A stretch of 47,585 nt of DNA, taken from Odoribacter sp036657595. GTDB lineage: Bacteria > Bacteroidota > Bacteroidia > Bacteroidales > Marinifilaceae. The DNA is taken from the NCBI GenBank assembly GCA_036657595.1, contig JAVXFZ010000014.1, positions 1-47,585 of the forward strand. The letters are read 5' to 3'. The position numbers were made by a program, and so were the translations under genes. Positions 33,964-42,762 of this stretch are shown here, piece by piece (the first letter of the stretch is position 1; the number at the start of each line of letters is the position of its first letter). Below the pieces are notes generated by a model. It had not been told where the DNA came from and did not search any database. It saw nothing but the letters and a program-made list of their open reading frames with translations.

Positions 33964-35214
33964 GTGGACATTTTTGAAAGAGTAAAAAAACAGAGAGGTA
34001 ATATCGGGCAATACGCTAATGAAGCTCACGGCTATTTCGCATTCCCGAAATTAGAAGGGGAAATCGGTCCCCGAATGATCTTCCGTGGAAAAGAAGTTTT
34101 AAACTGGAGTTTAAACAACTATATTGGTTTAGCCAATGCTCCCGAAGTTAGAAAAATTGATGCAGAGTCTGCTGCAAAATGGGGCTTAGCTTATCCAATG
34201 GGTGCCCGTATGATGAGCGGACAAACTGCCCGCCATGAATATCTTGAATCACAATTAGCAGATTTTGTCGGTAAACCCGATGCATTTCTACTAAATTTTG
34301 GTTATCAGGGTATGATATCCATCATTGATGCAATGACAAATCGTTTTGACTGCATCGTATATGATGCAGAAGCTCACGCTTGTATAATGGATGGACTGAG
34401 AATATCTCCGGCAAAGCGTTATGTATATATGCACAACGATATGGAAAGCCTACACAAGCAACTCGAAAGAGCGACAAAATGGGTTGAAACAACTGGTGGT
34501 GGAATTTTAGTCATCACAGAAGGAGTATTCGGTATGGCTGGCGACTTGGGTAAATTAGACGAAATCACAGCCCTGAAAGACCAATTCAATTTCCGTCTTT
34601 TAGTTGATGATGCCCACGGTTTTGGAACAATGGGAGCCACAGGTGCCGGAACAGGAGAACATTTTGGAGTACAAGATAAAATAGACCTTTATTTCGGAAC
34701 ATTTGCAAAAGCAATGGCAGGATTCGGAGCATTCATTGCTACTGATGAAGATATATGTATGTCACTACGTTATACGATGCGTTCACAAACATTTGCAAAA
34801 TCACTGACAATGCCTATGGTTGAAGGAGCTATCAAACGTTTGGAGATGTTGAAATCTCAACCAGAAAGACGTGAGAAAATGTGGCAGATTGCCCACGCTC
34901 TACAAAATGGTCTAAAAAAAGATGGTTTGAATATCGGCATCACCAATTCAATGGTTACACCGGTATATTTATCCGGTAGTGTAGCAGAAGGTATGCAAGT
35001 TGTATTTGACCTTCGCGAAAACTACAACGTATTCTGCTCAATCGTAGTCTACCCGGTTATTCCCAAAGGACAATTGTTACTTCGTTTGATACCAACAGCT
35101 ATGCACACACTGGATGACGTAAAGTATACAATTAAAGCCTTCAAAAACGTAGCTGAAAAATTAGCTAACGGAGAATATAATAAGGAACTTCTGGTAGATG
35201 CCAGCAAGCTCTAA
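33964..35214 (+). CDS. Alpha-oxoamine synthase family enzyme (serine palmitoyltransferase-like)
   Basis: A 416-residue PLP enzyme that joins an amino acid to an acyl-CoA with loss of CO2. Family marks: WSLNNYIGLANAPEV, GARMMSGQTARHEYLE, the cofactor aspartate in LLVDDAHGFGTMG, and the PLP lysine in FGTFAKAMAGFGAF (about residue 248). In Bacteroidales candidates are serine palmitoyltransferase, which starts sphingolipid synthesis, and 2-amino-3-ketobutyrate CoA ligase. I cannot separate these by eye, so no symbol is given. It starts at GTG 33964; no in-frame ATG fits the conserved N-terminus. Monocistronic. Confidence 0.9.
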   Translation: MDIFERVKKQRGNIGQYANEAHGYFAFPKLEGEIGPRMIFRGKEVLNWSLNNYIGLANAPEVRKIDAESAAKWGLAYPMGARMMSGQTARHEYLESQLADFVGKPDAFLLNFGYQGMISIIDAMTNRFDCIVYDAEAHACIMDGLRISPAKRYVYMHNDMESLHKQLERATKWVETTGGGILVITEGVFGMAGDLGKLDEITALKDQFNFRLLVDDAHGFGTMGATGAGTGEHFGVQDKIDLYFGTFAKAMAGFGAFIATDEDICMSLRYTMRSQTFAKSLTMPMVEGAIKRLEMLKSQPERREKMWQIAHALQNGLKKDGLNIGITNSMVTPVYLSGSVAEGMQVVFDLRENYNVFCSIVVYPVIPKGQLLLRLIPTAMHTLDDVKYTIKAFKNVAEKLANGEYNKELLVDASKL

Positions 35215-35228
35215 AAAGGAAAACAAGA

Positions 35229-35273
35229 AAAAACGAGTAACGATTAGCATTTATGCTCTCGTTACTCGTTTTT
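35229..35273. terminator. Bidirectional terminator
   Basis: 15-bp perfect stem (AAAAACGAGTAACGA 35229-35243, complement 35259-35273) plus an inner AGCAT/ATGCT helix. T runs follow on both strands, serving the convergent oxoamine synthase and GH123-like genes. Confidence 0.88.
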
Positions 35274-35292
35274 CATTAATGCCTCTCCGATT

Positions 35293-37050
35293 TTATAATT
35301 TATTTAACTCTTCCCGTGCTTTATTTACCATATCGGCAGCAGATTCTTCTATCAAGCGTTCAATATGAAAGATAGATAATATTTTATGCAACTGTTCCAA
35401 TTTATCTGGATTACTCTTAAACTCTTCTTTCAATATACGCACCTTTTCTGCATCTTGAATACCCTCAACCAAACGTTCCATTCGAATAGATGAACGCCCG
35501 CCTGGATATATCTGATAGCAATCGCCAGCACCAAAAGCCCGAAAGCGGGAATCACGTAAAGGATCCTTTACCCAACTATTATAAGCCCAACGTAAAAATC
35601 CGTCAAAATCAGCAGCAGCAGCATACCAGCTATGCCAAGCAGCTTCTGCCGGTGGTGAAAAAGTAAATATATTTGGATAAGCTTCAGAACAACAAGTATA
35701 GAAAGTGCTTTTCATTCCTTTACTCCGACGATCTGCCAGTACTTCTTTTGGATAAGTCTGAGCAGAAGCTATACTGTAATCATCAATATCTTTCTCAATC
35801 TGGGAATGAAAATTTCCAGCTAAAGCAACTTTATATGCCGAATCAGCTTCATATATTAGTGCAATGGTTTTTTGCATCTGCTCCATCGGACGTTCATCCA
35901 TCGCAATTCTTGTGATCTCGAACCACTTTTTCTCCTTCAAATGTTTAGCAAAATCCACTAAAAAAGGAAACCAATAATCTCGATATTCGGGAGTTCCTAC
36001 CTGAGCATTTAGAAACTTCATCTCATCCGACGCCTGATCAAAATAGCGAAATGATAATTTCCAAGGGATCATTGTATAACAATTTATTTGTCTATCAATT
36101 CCCTGCGACATCATAAACTCTACCCACTTATCAAAAACAGCATAATCAAAAGACCAACTGCCATCCAATCGTTTCACCCGCATCACCATTGATTCATAAA
36201 AATCTTCTGTTTGTCCACCCCAAGGCTGATGCATTAACGTAGCCGTAATACACTTTTGTCCGGCATTAGCTAATTGCTGCATCATCGGTCGCATCGCATC
36301 AAAATGCGCCTCACTCCACAAAGGGACTTGATGATAACGAGCCACAGCGTATGGATTTTGCCACATATCTAACCAAAATTTCCAATTTCGAGGAGCAGGT
36401 AAAATCCGATCACAAACTTTTAATTCTATTTTCAAAGGAGCAAACTTTCCACCCTTACCCGTAAAGTTTATTTCTCCTCGATAAATCCCTGCTTTCACAT
36501 CCGAAGGTGTCCAAATATTAATCCAAACAGGCTGTGTTTGAAATGCCTGTAAATTATGCATCTTTTTTACATCCAATATATCCGCAACCATTGACGAATC
36601 AAAAGCTGTCCGATCAGGACGATATCCACAAGTCCCTCGCTTATCTTTATTCAATTCATCAGTCATCACATAACGCACAAAACTGCTACGGATTGCTGAT
36701 GCAGGAATCACATTTCCGGCAGGTCCTTTCAAATCACTCACAGAGATAGAAACTTCCTTACAATCTTTTGTACCCCAAAGTAATACTTGTGCATTAATCC
36801 TCTCACCTCTCCAAACCGTTCCACGCCATATCCGGACCTTCACATCTGTCTTCGGTATCTTCATTTTACAATATCGAACATCCGTAGATCCCCAAGCACT
36901 ATTCAAAGGCCGACAAAGTTCCCATTCTTTTAGATCAACGATCTTTGAATCTGTAAGTTCCTCAAAATCTTGACAAAATACAGATTCTTGCGCCCATAAA
37001 CTTTCAGTCAATATACAACACCAACATATTGCTATCCAATATTTTTTCAT
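35293..37050 (-). CDS. Secreted DUF4091 / GH123-like glycoside hydrolase
   Basis: A 585-residue protein with signal peptide (MKKYWIAICWCCILTESLWAQ). Residues about 60-215 are a beta-sandwich (VKVRIWRGTVWRGERINAQV, GIYRGEINFTG); 225-520 a TIM-barrel-like region (NWKFWLDMWQNPYAVARY). The pair DE in RIAMDERPMEQ (about 383-384) sits where GH123 beta-N-acetylgalactosaminidases place their Asp-Glu catalytic pair. The C-terminus (GRSSIRMERLVEGIQDAEK) is the DUF4091 signature. It may cleave GalNAc from host or plant glycans. Follows the M48 gene at 27 nt on the same strand, probably co-transcribed. Confidence 0.82.
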   Translation of the reverse strand: MKKYWIAICWCCILTESLWAQESVFCQDFEELTDSKIVDLKEWELCRPLNSAWGSTDVRYCKMKIPKTDVKVRIWRGTVWRGERINAQVLLWGTKDCKEVSISVSDLKGPAGNVIPASAIRSSFVRYVMTDELNKDKRGTCGYRPDRTAFDSSMVADILDVKKMHNLQAFQTQPVWINIWTPSDVKAGIYRGEINFTGKGGKFAPLKIELKVCDRILPAPRNWKFWLDMWQNPYAVARYHQVPLWSEAHFDAMRPMMQQLANAGQKCITATLMHQPWGGQTEDFYESMVMRVKRLDGSWSFDYAVFDKWVEFMMSQGIDRQINCYTMIPWKLSFRYFDQASDEMKFLNAQVGTPEYRDYWFPFLVDFAKHLKEKKWFEITRIAMDERPMEQMQKTIALIYEADSAYKVALAGNFHSQIEKDIDDYSIASAQTYPKEVLADRRSKGMKSTFYTCCSEAYPNIFTFSPPAEAAWHSWYAAAADFDGFLRWAYNSWVKDPLRDSRFRAFGAGDCYQIYPGGRSSIRMERLVEGIQDAEKVRILKEEFKSNPDKLEQLHKILSIFHIERLIEESAADMVNKAREELNKL

Positions 37051-37077
37051 AAAATAATAACTAAAAAACGATTGTAA

Positions 37078-37875
37078 TTATTTCTTATACGTCATAACCT
37101 CTGGCATCAATGCCTTTATTTGCTCTATTCGATGAGCATCTGATGGATGGGTAGACATAAATTCAGCCGGTTTTTTCCCTGATGAAGCAGAAGACATTCG
37201 TGTCCAAAAAGCAATTGCTTCTTCCGCATTATACCCGGCAATAGTCATAAAGATCAAACCTAAGCGATCTGCTTCCAATTCGTGTTTCCGCGAAAATGGC
37301 AACATCACACCATAGTTTGCACCAAATCCGATAGCAGCACCCAACAATGCTTTCGTCTGTTCGGGTTTATCTTTTAAAGCATAAGCGACAGCAGCATTGC
37401 CCACCTGTATCAGCATCTGCTGGCTCATCCGCTCATTACTATGACGGGCAACAGCGTGTGCAATTTCGTGTCCAATGACAACAGCCAAAGCATCATCAGT
37501 AACACACAATGGCAATATTCCCTCATAAACAACAACTTTACCACCCGGCATACACCAAGCATTCACTTCCGGACTCTGCACGAAATTAAATTCCCACTGA
37601 TACCCCTGAAGCAAAGATTCCATTCCCTGAGATTTCAAATAAGAATCAACAGCTGTAGCGATACGTTGTCCAACATTCTTCACTCGACGACTTCCTGACA
37701 GATTCGTTGAAAGCTTATTGCTCTTCAAAAAATCATTATACGAAGTCAAACTCATCTGCATCATTTCGCTTTCCGGCATCATCACAAACTGTTTGCGCCC
37801 CGTGATTGGTACGGTTGCGCACTGCACCAACAGAAAAGCCATTCCTATAACAAAATAAAACTTTAATTCTTTCAT
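37078..37875 (-). CDS. M48-family metalloprotease lipoprotein
   Basis: A 265-residue lipoprotein (MKELKFYFVIGMAFLLVQC, lipid Cys 19). It opens with PITGRKQFVMMPESEMM, typical of BepA/LoiP-like M48 proteases. The zinc motif HEIAH is at 136-140 and the third ligand Glu lies in KHELEADRLGL. Such enzymes degrade or help assemble outer membrane proteins in the periplasm. The in-frame TTG start at 37956 gives no signal peptide at the N-terminus, so ATG 37875 is chosen. Confidence 0.92.
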   Translation of the reverse strand: MKELKFYFVIGMAFLLVQCATVPITGRKQFVMMPESEMMQMSLTSYNDFLKSNKLSTNLSGSRRVKNVGQRIATAVDSYLKSQGMESLLQGYQWEFNFVQSPEVNAWCMPGGKVVVYEGILPLCVTDDALAVVIGHEIAHAVARHSNERMSQQMLIQVGNAAVAYALKDKPEQTKALLGAAIGFGANYGVMLPFSRKHELEADRLGLIFMTIAGYNAEEAIAFWTRMSSASSGKKPAEFMSTHPSDAHRIEQIKALMPEVMTYKK

Positions 37876-38058
37876 CTTTTTACCATTTAAGTTCATTGGC
37901 TGATTGCTTGTCTCCGTAGACTGTATACTTATAATATCTTTTATACAACCTCGCAATTATTCAACGCCATTTACATAAACAGGTTACAGATTTAAAGTAC
38001 CATCTTCAAATCCATAACCTGCATATTTATGAGCATCATATAAAAAGAAAAACTTCTT

Positions 38059-39108
38059 TTATATAATTAACATTGCATCACCATAAGCTCCAAACTGATA
38101 TTTCTCTTTGACAGCAATATCATAAGCCTTCATCACCTGATCGTATCCTCCAAAAGCAGCCACCATCATTAATAGTGTTGAATAAGGAAGATGAAAATTA
38201 GAAATAAAAGCATCAGGAACACTGAAATCATAAGGAGGAAAAATAAATTTATTCGTCCATCCTTCAAACTCTGTCAAACGCCCCTTTGTTGTTACACAAC
38301 TTTCCAATGTTCTGACCACCGTTGTTCCGACTGCACAAATCTTACGTTTTTCATCCTTCGCTTCATTGACAATCTCTACAATTTCCGAACCGACAAGAAT
38401 CTGCTCCGAATCCATCTTATGCTTAGTCAAATCTTCCACATCTACTTCTCGGAAATTACCCAAACCAACGTGCAAAGTCAAATAAGCAAACTCTATTCCC
38501 TTAATTTCCATTCGCTTCATCAATTCACGGCTAAAATGCAAACCGGCAGTAGGAGCAGCCACTGCCCCTTCGTTTTTTGCAAATATCGTCTGATAACGAT
38601 CTTCATCCTCCGGTTCCACTTTCCGGGTTATTATTCGAGGTAGTGGAGTTTCACCCAATCCATAGAGCATTTTTTTAAACTCATCGTATTCCCCATCAAA
38701 AAGGAATCGCAGCGTACGTCCCCGAGAGGTCGTATTATCAATAACTTCCGCTACTAAACTGTCATCATCACCGAAATATAACTTATTACCTATTCGAATT
38801 TTTCTGGCAGGATCAACTAATACATCCCAAATTCTCAAATCCCGATTCAATTCCCGCAACAGAAACACCTCTATCTCAGCCCCTGTCTTCTCTTTGTTGC
38901 CATATAAGCGCGCAGGAAATACTTTCGTATCATTGAATACAAACACATCCTTTTCATCAAAATAATCAATGACATCTTTAAAAGTCTTGTGCTCAATCTC
39001 TCCACTTTTTCGATTCAATATCATCAAACGACACTCGTCCCTATTAGCTGCCGGATGCTGAGCAATTAATTCTGGCGGTAATTTATATTTGAACTTCGAT
39101 AATTTCAT
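38059..39108 (-). CDS. queA: tRNA preQ1-34 S-adenosylmethionine ribosyltransferase-isomerase
   Basis: A 349-residue QueA, which adds the epoxycyclopentane ribosyl group from S-adenosylmethionine to preQ1 at tRNA position 34. It opens with KYKLPPELIAQHPAANRDECRL and has VFNDTKVFPARLYG, APTAGLHFS and LTLHVGLGNFREV. Length and motif order match the family. It is 231 nt downstream of truB on the same strand; I see no promoter or RNA in that gap. Confidence 0.96.
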   Translation of the reverse strand: MKLSKFKYKLPPELIAQHPAANRDECRLMILNRKSGEIEHKTFKDVIDYFDEKDVFVFNDTKVFPARLYGNKEKTGAEIEVFLLRELNRDLRIWDVLVDPARKIRIGNKLYFGDDDSLVAEVIDNTTSRGRTLRFLFDGEYDEFKKMLYGLGETPLPRIITRKVEPEDEDRYQTIFAKNEGAVAAPTAGLHFSRELMKRMEIKGIEFAYLTLHVGLGNFREVDVEDLTKHKMDSEQILVGSEIVEIVNEAKDEKRKICAVGTTVVRTLESCVTTKGRLTEFEGWTNKFIFPPYDFSVPDAFISNFHLPYSTLLMMVAAFGGYDQVMKAYDIAVKEKYQFGAYGDAMLII

Positions 39109-39339
39109 CTTTACTCTATATTAAAAATAATTCTATTAAGTCCATTGACTCATTTCTATCTCTCAATGTTAAAAGGATTTTGTTATAAACAAACCGCCAA
39201 TATACAATCACCAACTGGCTCCGTTAAATCATTTATAATTCGATACTACATTTAACATCTTCACTCATATCAATAAAATACTGGAATATCTCCACCTCTC
39301 AATAAACGAAAATATTCCAAATTCAGTAAACGGCGCAAG

Positions 39340-40047
39340 TTACACCTTTGTTTGTAAAAATGCAACCAATTCATCCATTTTATTTGCATCCTCTACACGA
39401 TAACTGCCAATCTTCGTACGCCGCAAACCAGACAAATAGGCAGCACTTCCGCAGGCTTTCCCTATATCATTCGCTAACGAACGTATATACGTACCTTTAC
39501 TACAATCAATCCGTAATGTCATATCCGGTAATACAAAATCCAAAATTTCCAACTTTTGAATCATCACCTCCCGAGACAACATTTCCGGACCATTTCCTTT
39601 CCTCGCTTGTTCATAAGCACGAACTCCATCCACACGAATCGCTGAATAAACAGGCGGCACTTGCATAATAGTTCCAATAAATTGTTGCAACACCTCTTGC
39701 AACTTCGCCCGATCAATATGTTCATAAGGATAATTCCCCTCCGGTTCCGTTTCAAGATCAAAAGAAGGAGTCGTAGCTCCGAATCGAATAGAAGCGACAT
39801 ACTCCTTTTCCTGTGCCATATACGAGTCTATCTGCTTTGTCCACTTCCCCGTACATATAATGACCAATCCCGTAGCAAGCGGATCCAACGTCCCGGCGTG
39901 TCCCACCTTAATCTTCCCACAAGAAGCCTTCAAACACCAACGAATTTTATTTACGACATCAAAAGAAGTCCACCTCGGCGGCTTATCCACCAAAATCAAT
40001 GCCCCCTCCTGAAAATCCCCTTCCTCTTTATAAATTATCTTACACAC
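39340..40047 (-). CDS. truB: tRNA pseudouridine-55 synthase
   Basis: A 235-residue TruB. The opening LILVDKPPRWTSFDVVNKIR leads to the catalytic Asp in KVGHAGTLDPLATGL (about residue 55), then RFGATTPSFDLETEPEG, and the C-terminal SGLRRTKIGSYRVEDA. It makes pseudouridine at position 55 of tRNAs. It starts at GTG 40047; a nearby ATG at 40061 is out of frame. It follows uppP by 17 nt in the ftsX operon. Confidence 0.95.
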   Translation of the reverse strand: MCKIIYKEEGDFQEGALILVDKPPRWTSFDVVNKIRWCLKASCGKIKVGHAGTLDPLATGLVIICTGKWTKQIDSYMAQEKEYVASIRFGATTPSFDLETEPEGNYPYEHIDRAKLQEVLQQFIGTIMQVPPVYSAIRVDGVRAYEQARKGNGPEMLSREVMIQKLEILDFVLPDMTLRIDCSKGTYIRSLANDIGKACGSAAYLSGLRRTKIGSYRVEDANKMDELVAFLQTKV

Positions 40048-40064
40048 AAGCCTTATTCATTAAA

Positions 40065-40949
40065 TCACACAATCTGCAAATTATATCCGAAATAAATCAA
40101 TACCAGCAACAAACCTCCGACAACAATTCGATAATAACCGAAAGCCTTAAATCCGTATTTAGTGACAAAACGGATAAAAAACCGAATCGCCAACAAGGCC
40201 ACAATAAATGCCACCACATTCCCCAATATCAATGTTCCTATATTCGCCTTGATTAATTCCATACCATCAGGCTCCATAAACAACTTCAATACCTTATAAG
40301 CCGTTGCAGCAAACATCGTTGGAACAGCCAAGAAAAAAGAAAATTCAGCAGCAACCTTTCGAGACAATTTCTGTGCCATACCTCCCACAATGGTTGCCAT
40401 CGAACGGGATACTCCGGGAATCATCGCAACACATTGAAAAAGACCAATATAAAAAGCATTCTTTTCTGTCACCGATTGATCTGCTTTCTCCCGATTAAAA
40501 ATCCGATCGACAAAGAGCATAAAAATACCACCCAAAACAAGCATCACCGCCACAACTGTCACACTTTCTAACATCTCATCTATCTTATCACTGAACAGCA
40601 GACCCAAAAAAGCAGCCGGGAGGAAAGCAAGCAATAACTTCCAATAAAAATCATATTTATACAAAAAACGTTTCCAATAAAGACACCATACTGACATTCC
40701 TTTTTGATCAGTAATTGCCTCTTTATCAAATATTTTACAAGAATTTAGTTTAAAAAAACGTTTCCAATAAAGACACACAACAGATAAAATCGCACCAAAT
40801 TGGATAATCACAGTAAAAGCCTTTACAAACGGCGTACTCTCAACACCCAATAAATGTTGAGCAATAATCATGTGCCCGGTGGAAGAAATAGGTAAAAATT
40901 CTGTCAAGCCTTCCACAATAGCCATAACAACCGTTTCAAAAATGGTCAT
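40065..40949 (-). CDS. uppP: Undecaprenyl-diphosphatase with a duplicated 30-codon insertion
   Basis: A 294-residue membrane phosphatase that recycles undecaprenyl diphosphate for peptidoglycan and glycan synthesis. Active-site motifs GLTEFLPISSTGHMI (about 14-28) and IPGVSRSMATIVGG are intact. About 30 residues are extra after the second helix: LYWKRF occurs twice (about 59-64 and 89-94), from identical 24-nt direct repeats 90 nt apart. The insert lies in a loop between helices and keeps the frame. The start overlaps the DUF3098 gene by 4 nt. Confidence 0.94.
   Translation of the reverse strand: MTIFETVVMAIVEGLTEFLPISSTGHMIIAQHLLGVESTPFVKAFTVIIQFGAILSVVCLYWKRFFKLNSCKIFDKEAITDQKGMSVWCLYWKRFLYKYDFYWKLLLAFLPAAFLGLLFSDKIDEMLESVTVVAVMLVLGGIFMLFVDRIFNREKADQSVTEKNAFYIGLFQCVAMIPGVSRSMATIVGGMAQKLSRKVAAEFSFFLAVPTMFAATAYKVLKLFMEPDGMELIKANIGTLILGNVVAFIVALLAIRFFIRFVTKYGFKAFGYYRIVVGGLLLVLIYFGYNLQIV
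40663..40776. repeat. 24-bp perfect direct repeat inside uppP
   Basis: AAAAAACGTTTCCAATAAAG plus GACAC at 40663-40686 recurs identically at 40753-40776 (written on the plus strand; unit length 24). The offset is 90 nt, a multiple of three. The 66 nt between the copies are unique. Confidence 0.9.
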
Positions 40950-41218
40950 ACCTCCTTATTTTGTTTCGGTTTACGCATAATTGCCCAAAAGACAAAACCA
41001 AAACCGATCAATACAACAATCGGAGCCAACGTAATACGCCGAAAGCTAAAAATATTATAATCAAACACATTCGGATCGTGACTCCCTCCCCCCATCATCA
41101 AGAGAAATCCAAGCAACACAATTCCAAATCCAATTAAAATCATCTTATAACTACTTACCGGTATCGGAAAGCCCGCCTTTTTATCCGGAGTTGTATTCTT
41201 CAAATCAATCTTTGCCAT
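40946..41218 (-). CDS. DUF3098-family small membrane protein
   Basis: A 90-residue protein with two transmembrane helices (MILIGFGIVLLGFLLMMGGG and TLAPIVVLIGFGFVFWAIM) joined by the family loop DPNVFDYNIFSFRRI. DUF3098 is a Bacteroidetes family found between ftsX and uppP; the order here is the same, 50 nt after ftsX and overlapping uppP by 4 nt. Its role is unknown; the context suggests cell envelope synthesis or division. Confidence 0.93.
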   Translation of the reverse strand: MAKIDLKNTTPDKKAGFPIPVSSYKMILIGFGIVLLGFLLMMGGGSHDPNVFDYNIFSFRRITLAPIVVLIGFGFVFWAIMRKPKQNKEV

Positions 41219-41268
41219 ATATTTTATTTATTAAAAAATTATCCATCTTCAATTTTTTTCCCTTTCAT

Positions 41269-42135
41269 TTAAGAATAAAGATCATTCATATCTTTATTCA
41301 AATATCTCTTCACCGACATCCACGCAGAAAAAAACGACAAGAAAATACCACAAAACATCACAAACACCACCATCACAATAATCAACTCTTTATTCATCAA
41401 GTCTACCACTCCCCCCACTTCTTTTTGTAAAAAATAAATAGCCGCTAAAAGAATTAAATTAGCGAACATACTACCAAAAAAACCAAACCAAACTCCATTT
41501 TGAATAAAAGGTCTACAAATAAAAAACGGTTGTGCCCCCACTAATTGCATCGTCTTTATCAAAAAACGTTGAGAATAAACAGCCAAATGAATCGTATTTC
41601 GAATCAAAGTAAACGATATAATCATCAACACAGCTCCGGCAATCAATAAAATAATACTAATCCGCCGGACATTCTCATTAATCATCTGCACCAAAGATTT
41701 CTGATAAGAAACTTCCTGTACTGTTTCATCTGCCAATAGATTCTTTTCAATCACGGTTAACGAATCATTATTGGCATATACCGGATTTAACTTAATTTCC
41801 AATGACGGCAACAAAGGATTGTACCCCAATACACCTTCAAAATCCTCTCCTAATTCTTCTTTAAAAGCCCGCGCAGCCTCTACTTTACTGATAAATACCG
41901 AAGAAGAAACAAATGGCTTTGTATCTAAAAGCTTTTGCATTTTCTTAATATCCGCCTCATTCACATTGTCCTTCACAATAATCGAAAAACCAATATTCTG
42001 CTTCACGTGATTCGACACAGATCTTGCATTCAGCAATATAAACACCAAAATACCCACAACCACCAACACCAAAGAAATACTCAATGTTGATACGACATAC
42101 GATCCGGCTATTTTTCTTTTTCTTTTACCTGTCAT
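41269..42135 (-). CDS. ftsX: Cell division protein FtsX
   Basis: A 288-residue FtsX: an N-terminal helix (VVSTLSISLVLVVVGILVFI), a periplasmic domain of about 130 residues and three C-terminal helices with the FtsX core (VQMINENVRRISIILLIAGA, MLAILAAIYFL-type helix and VMFCGIFLSFFSAWMSV). With FtsE it controls peptidoglycan hydrolases at the septum. FtsE is not in this window. First gene of the operon ftsX-DUF3098-uppP-truB. Confidence 0.94.
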   Translation of the reverse strand: MTGKRKRKIAGSYVVSTLSISLVLVVVGILVFILLNARSVSNHVKQNIGFSIIVKDNVNEADIKKMQKLLDTKPFVSSSVFISKVEAARAFKEELGEDFEGVLGYNPLLPSLEIKLNPVYANNDSLTVIEKNLLADETVQEVSYQKSLVQMINENVRRISIILLIAGAVLMIISFTLIRNTIHLAVYSQRFLIKTMQLVGAQPFFICRPFIQNGVWFGFFGSMFANLILLAAIYFLQKEVGGVVDLMNKELIIVMVVFVMFCGIFLSFFSAWMSVKRYLNKDMNDLYS

Positions 42136-42251
42136 CTTAAACTTTGTTTAAGTATACTTCAATTATTCATATTATCCCAATCAAGCGACAACACATTCAT
42201 TTAAAGCCGCTAACTAAAATGTCAAATAAATCAATGATCTCAAAAACACGA

Positions 42252-42259
42252 CAAATATA
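42252..42259 (-). promoter_or_regulatory. -7 promoter element of the ftsX operon
   Basis: Minus-strand TATATTTG matches TAnnTTTG, 117 nt upstream of the ftsX start. Confidence 0.35.
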
Positions 42260-42291
42260 ACAATTATATCTAATTATTTTTTACATTTTGC

Positions 42292-42321
42292 TTGTACAAA
42301 CTAAAAAACACCTTATATTTG
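42292..42321 (+). promoter_or_regulatory. Promoter of the tRNA genes
   Basis: TTG (42292-42294), 19-nt spacer, TATATTTG (42314-42321). The predicted start is about 30 nt before tRNA-Gly. Confidence 0.55.
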
Positions 42322-42356
42322 CACTCGCTAAAAGGGAAAAGTTCTTTTTTATAATT

Positions 42357-42429
<73 letters not shown>

Positions 42430-42446
42430 CTCTCACTCAAGAGAAT

Positions 42447-42534
42447 GCTCGAGTGGTGGAATCGGTAGACACGCAGGACTTAAAATCCTGTGATCATTGC
42501 GATCGTGCGGGTTCAATTCCCGCCTCGAGTACCA
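42447..42534 (+). tRNA. tRNA-Leu (anticodon UAA)
   Basis: A class II tRNA with long variable arm. Acceptor GCTCGAG/CTCGAGT (G-U closing pair), anticodon stem CAGGA/TCCTG with loop CTTAAAA, variable arm TGATCATTGCGATCG, T arm GCGGG-TTCAATT-CCCGC. CCA is encoded at 42532-42534. It is 17 nt after tRNA-Gly, so both share one transcript. Confidence 0.97.
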
Positions 42535-42541
42535 TTAAATC

Positions 42542-42575
42542 AGGAAGTTACAGAAATGTCACTTCCTTTTTTTAT
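42542..42575 (+). terminator. Intrinsic terminator of the tRNA transcript
   Basis: AGGAAGT (42542-42548)/ACTTCCT (42561-42567) with an inner ACA-GAAA-TGT tetraloop helix, followed by T7. Confidence 0.88.
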
Positions 42576-42669
42576 GTCTTTACTCCGCCCTCCCTCCCCC
42601 TTTTTTAAGATACTCGTGCAGATTAACGTATAATTTTAATGCGTTTGCCCTGCCACCCCTGCATTTTAA

Positions 42670-42701
42670 TTTGTAAATTCCAAAAGAAAAATCTATTTTT
42701 G
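42670..42701 (+). promoter_or_regulatory. Promoter of the signalling operon
   Basis: TTTG (42670-42673), 20-nt spacer, TATTTTTG (42694-42701): the best full match to the Bacteroidetes consensus in the window. The predicted leader is about 55 nt. No thiamine riboswitch or other structured leader is seen. Confidence 0.65.
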
Positions 42702-42762
42702 TACAGATTTGAACACAATAAGTAGTCTGTCTTAATTTATTTAAATCATTATAGCTAAACAG

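Noticed and set aside
42576..42762. TPP riboswitch before the THI5-type binding protein gene
   Set aside because: The conserved thiamine box (CTGAGA and partner segments) is not found in the leader.
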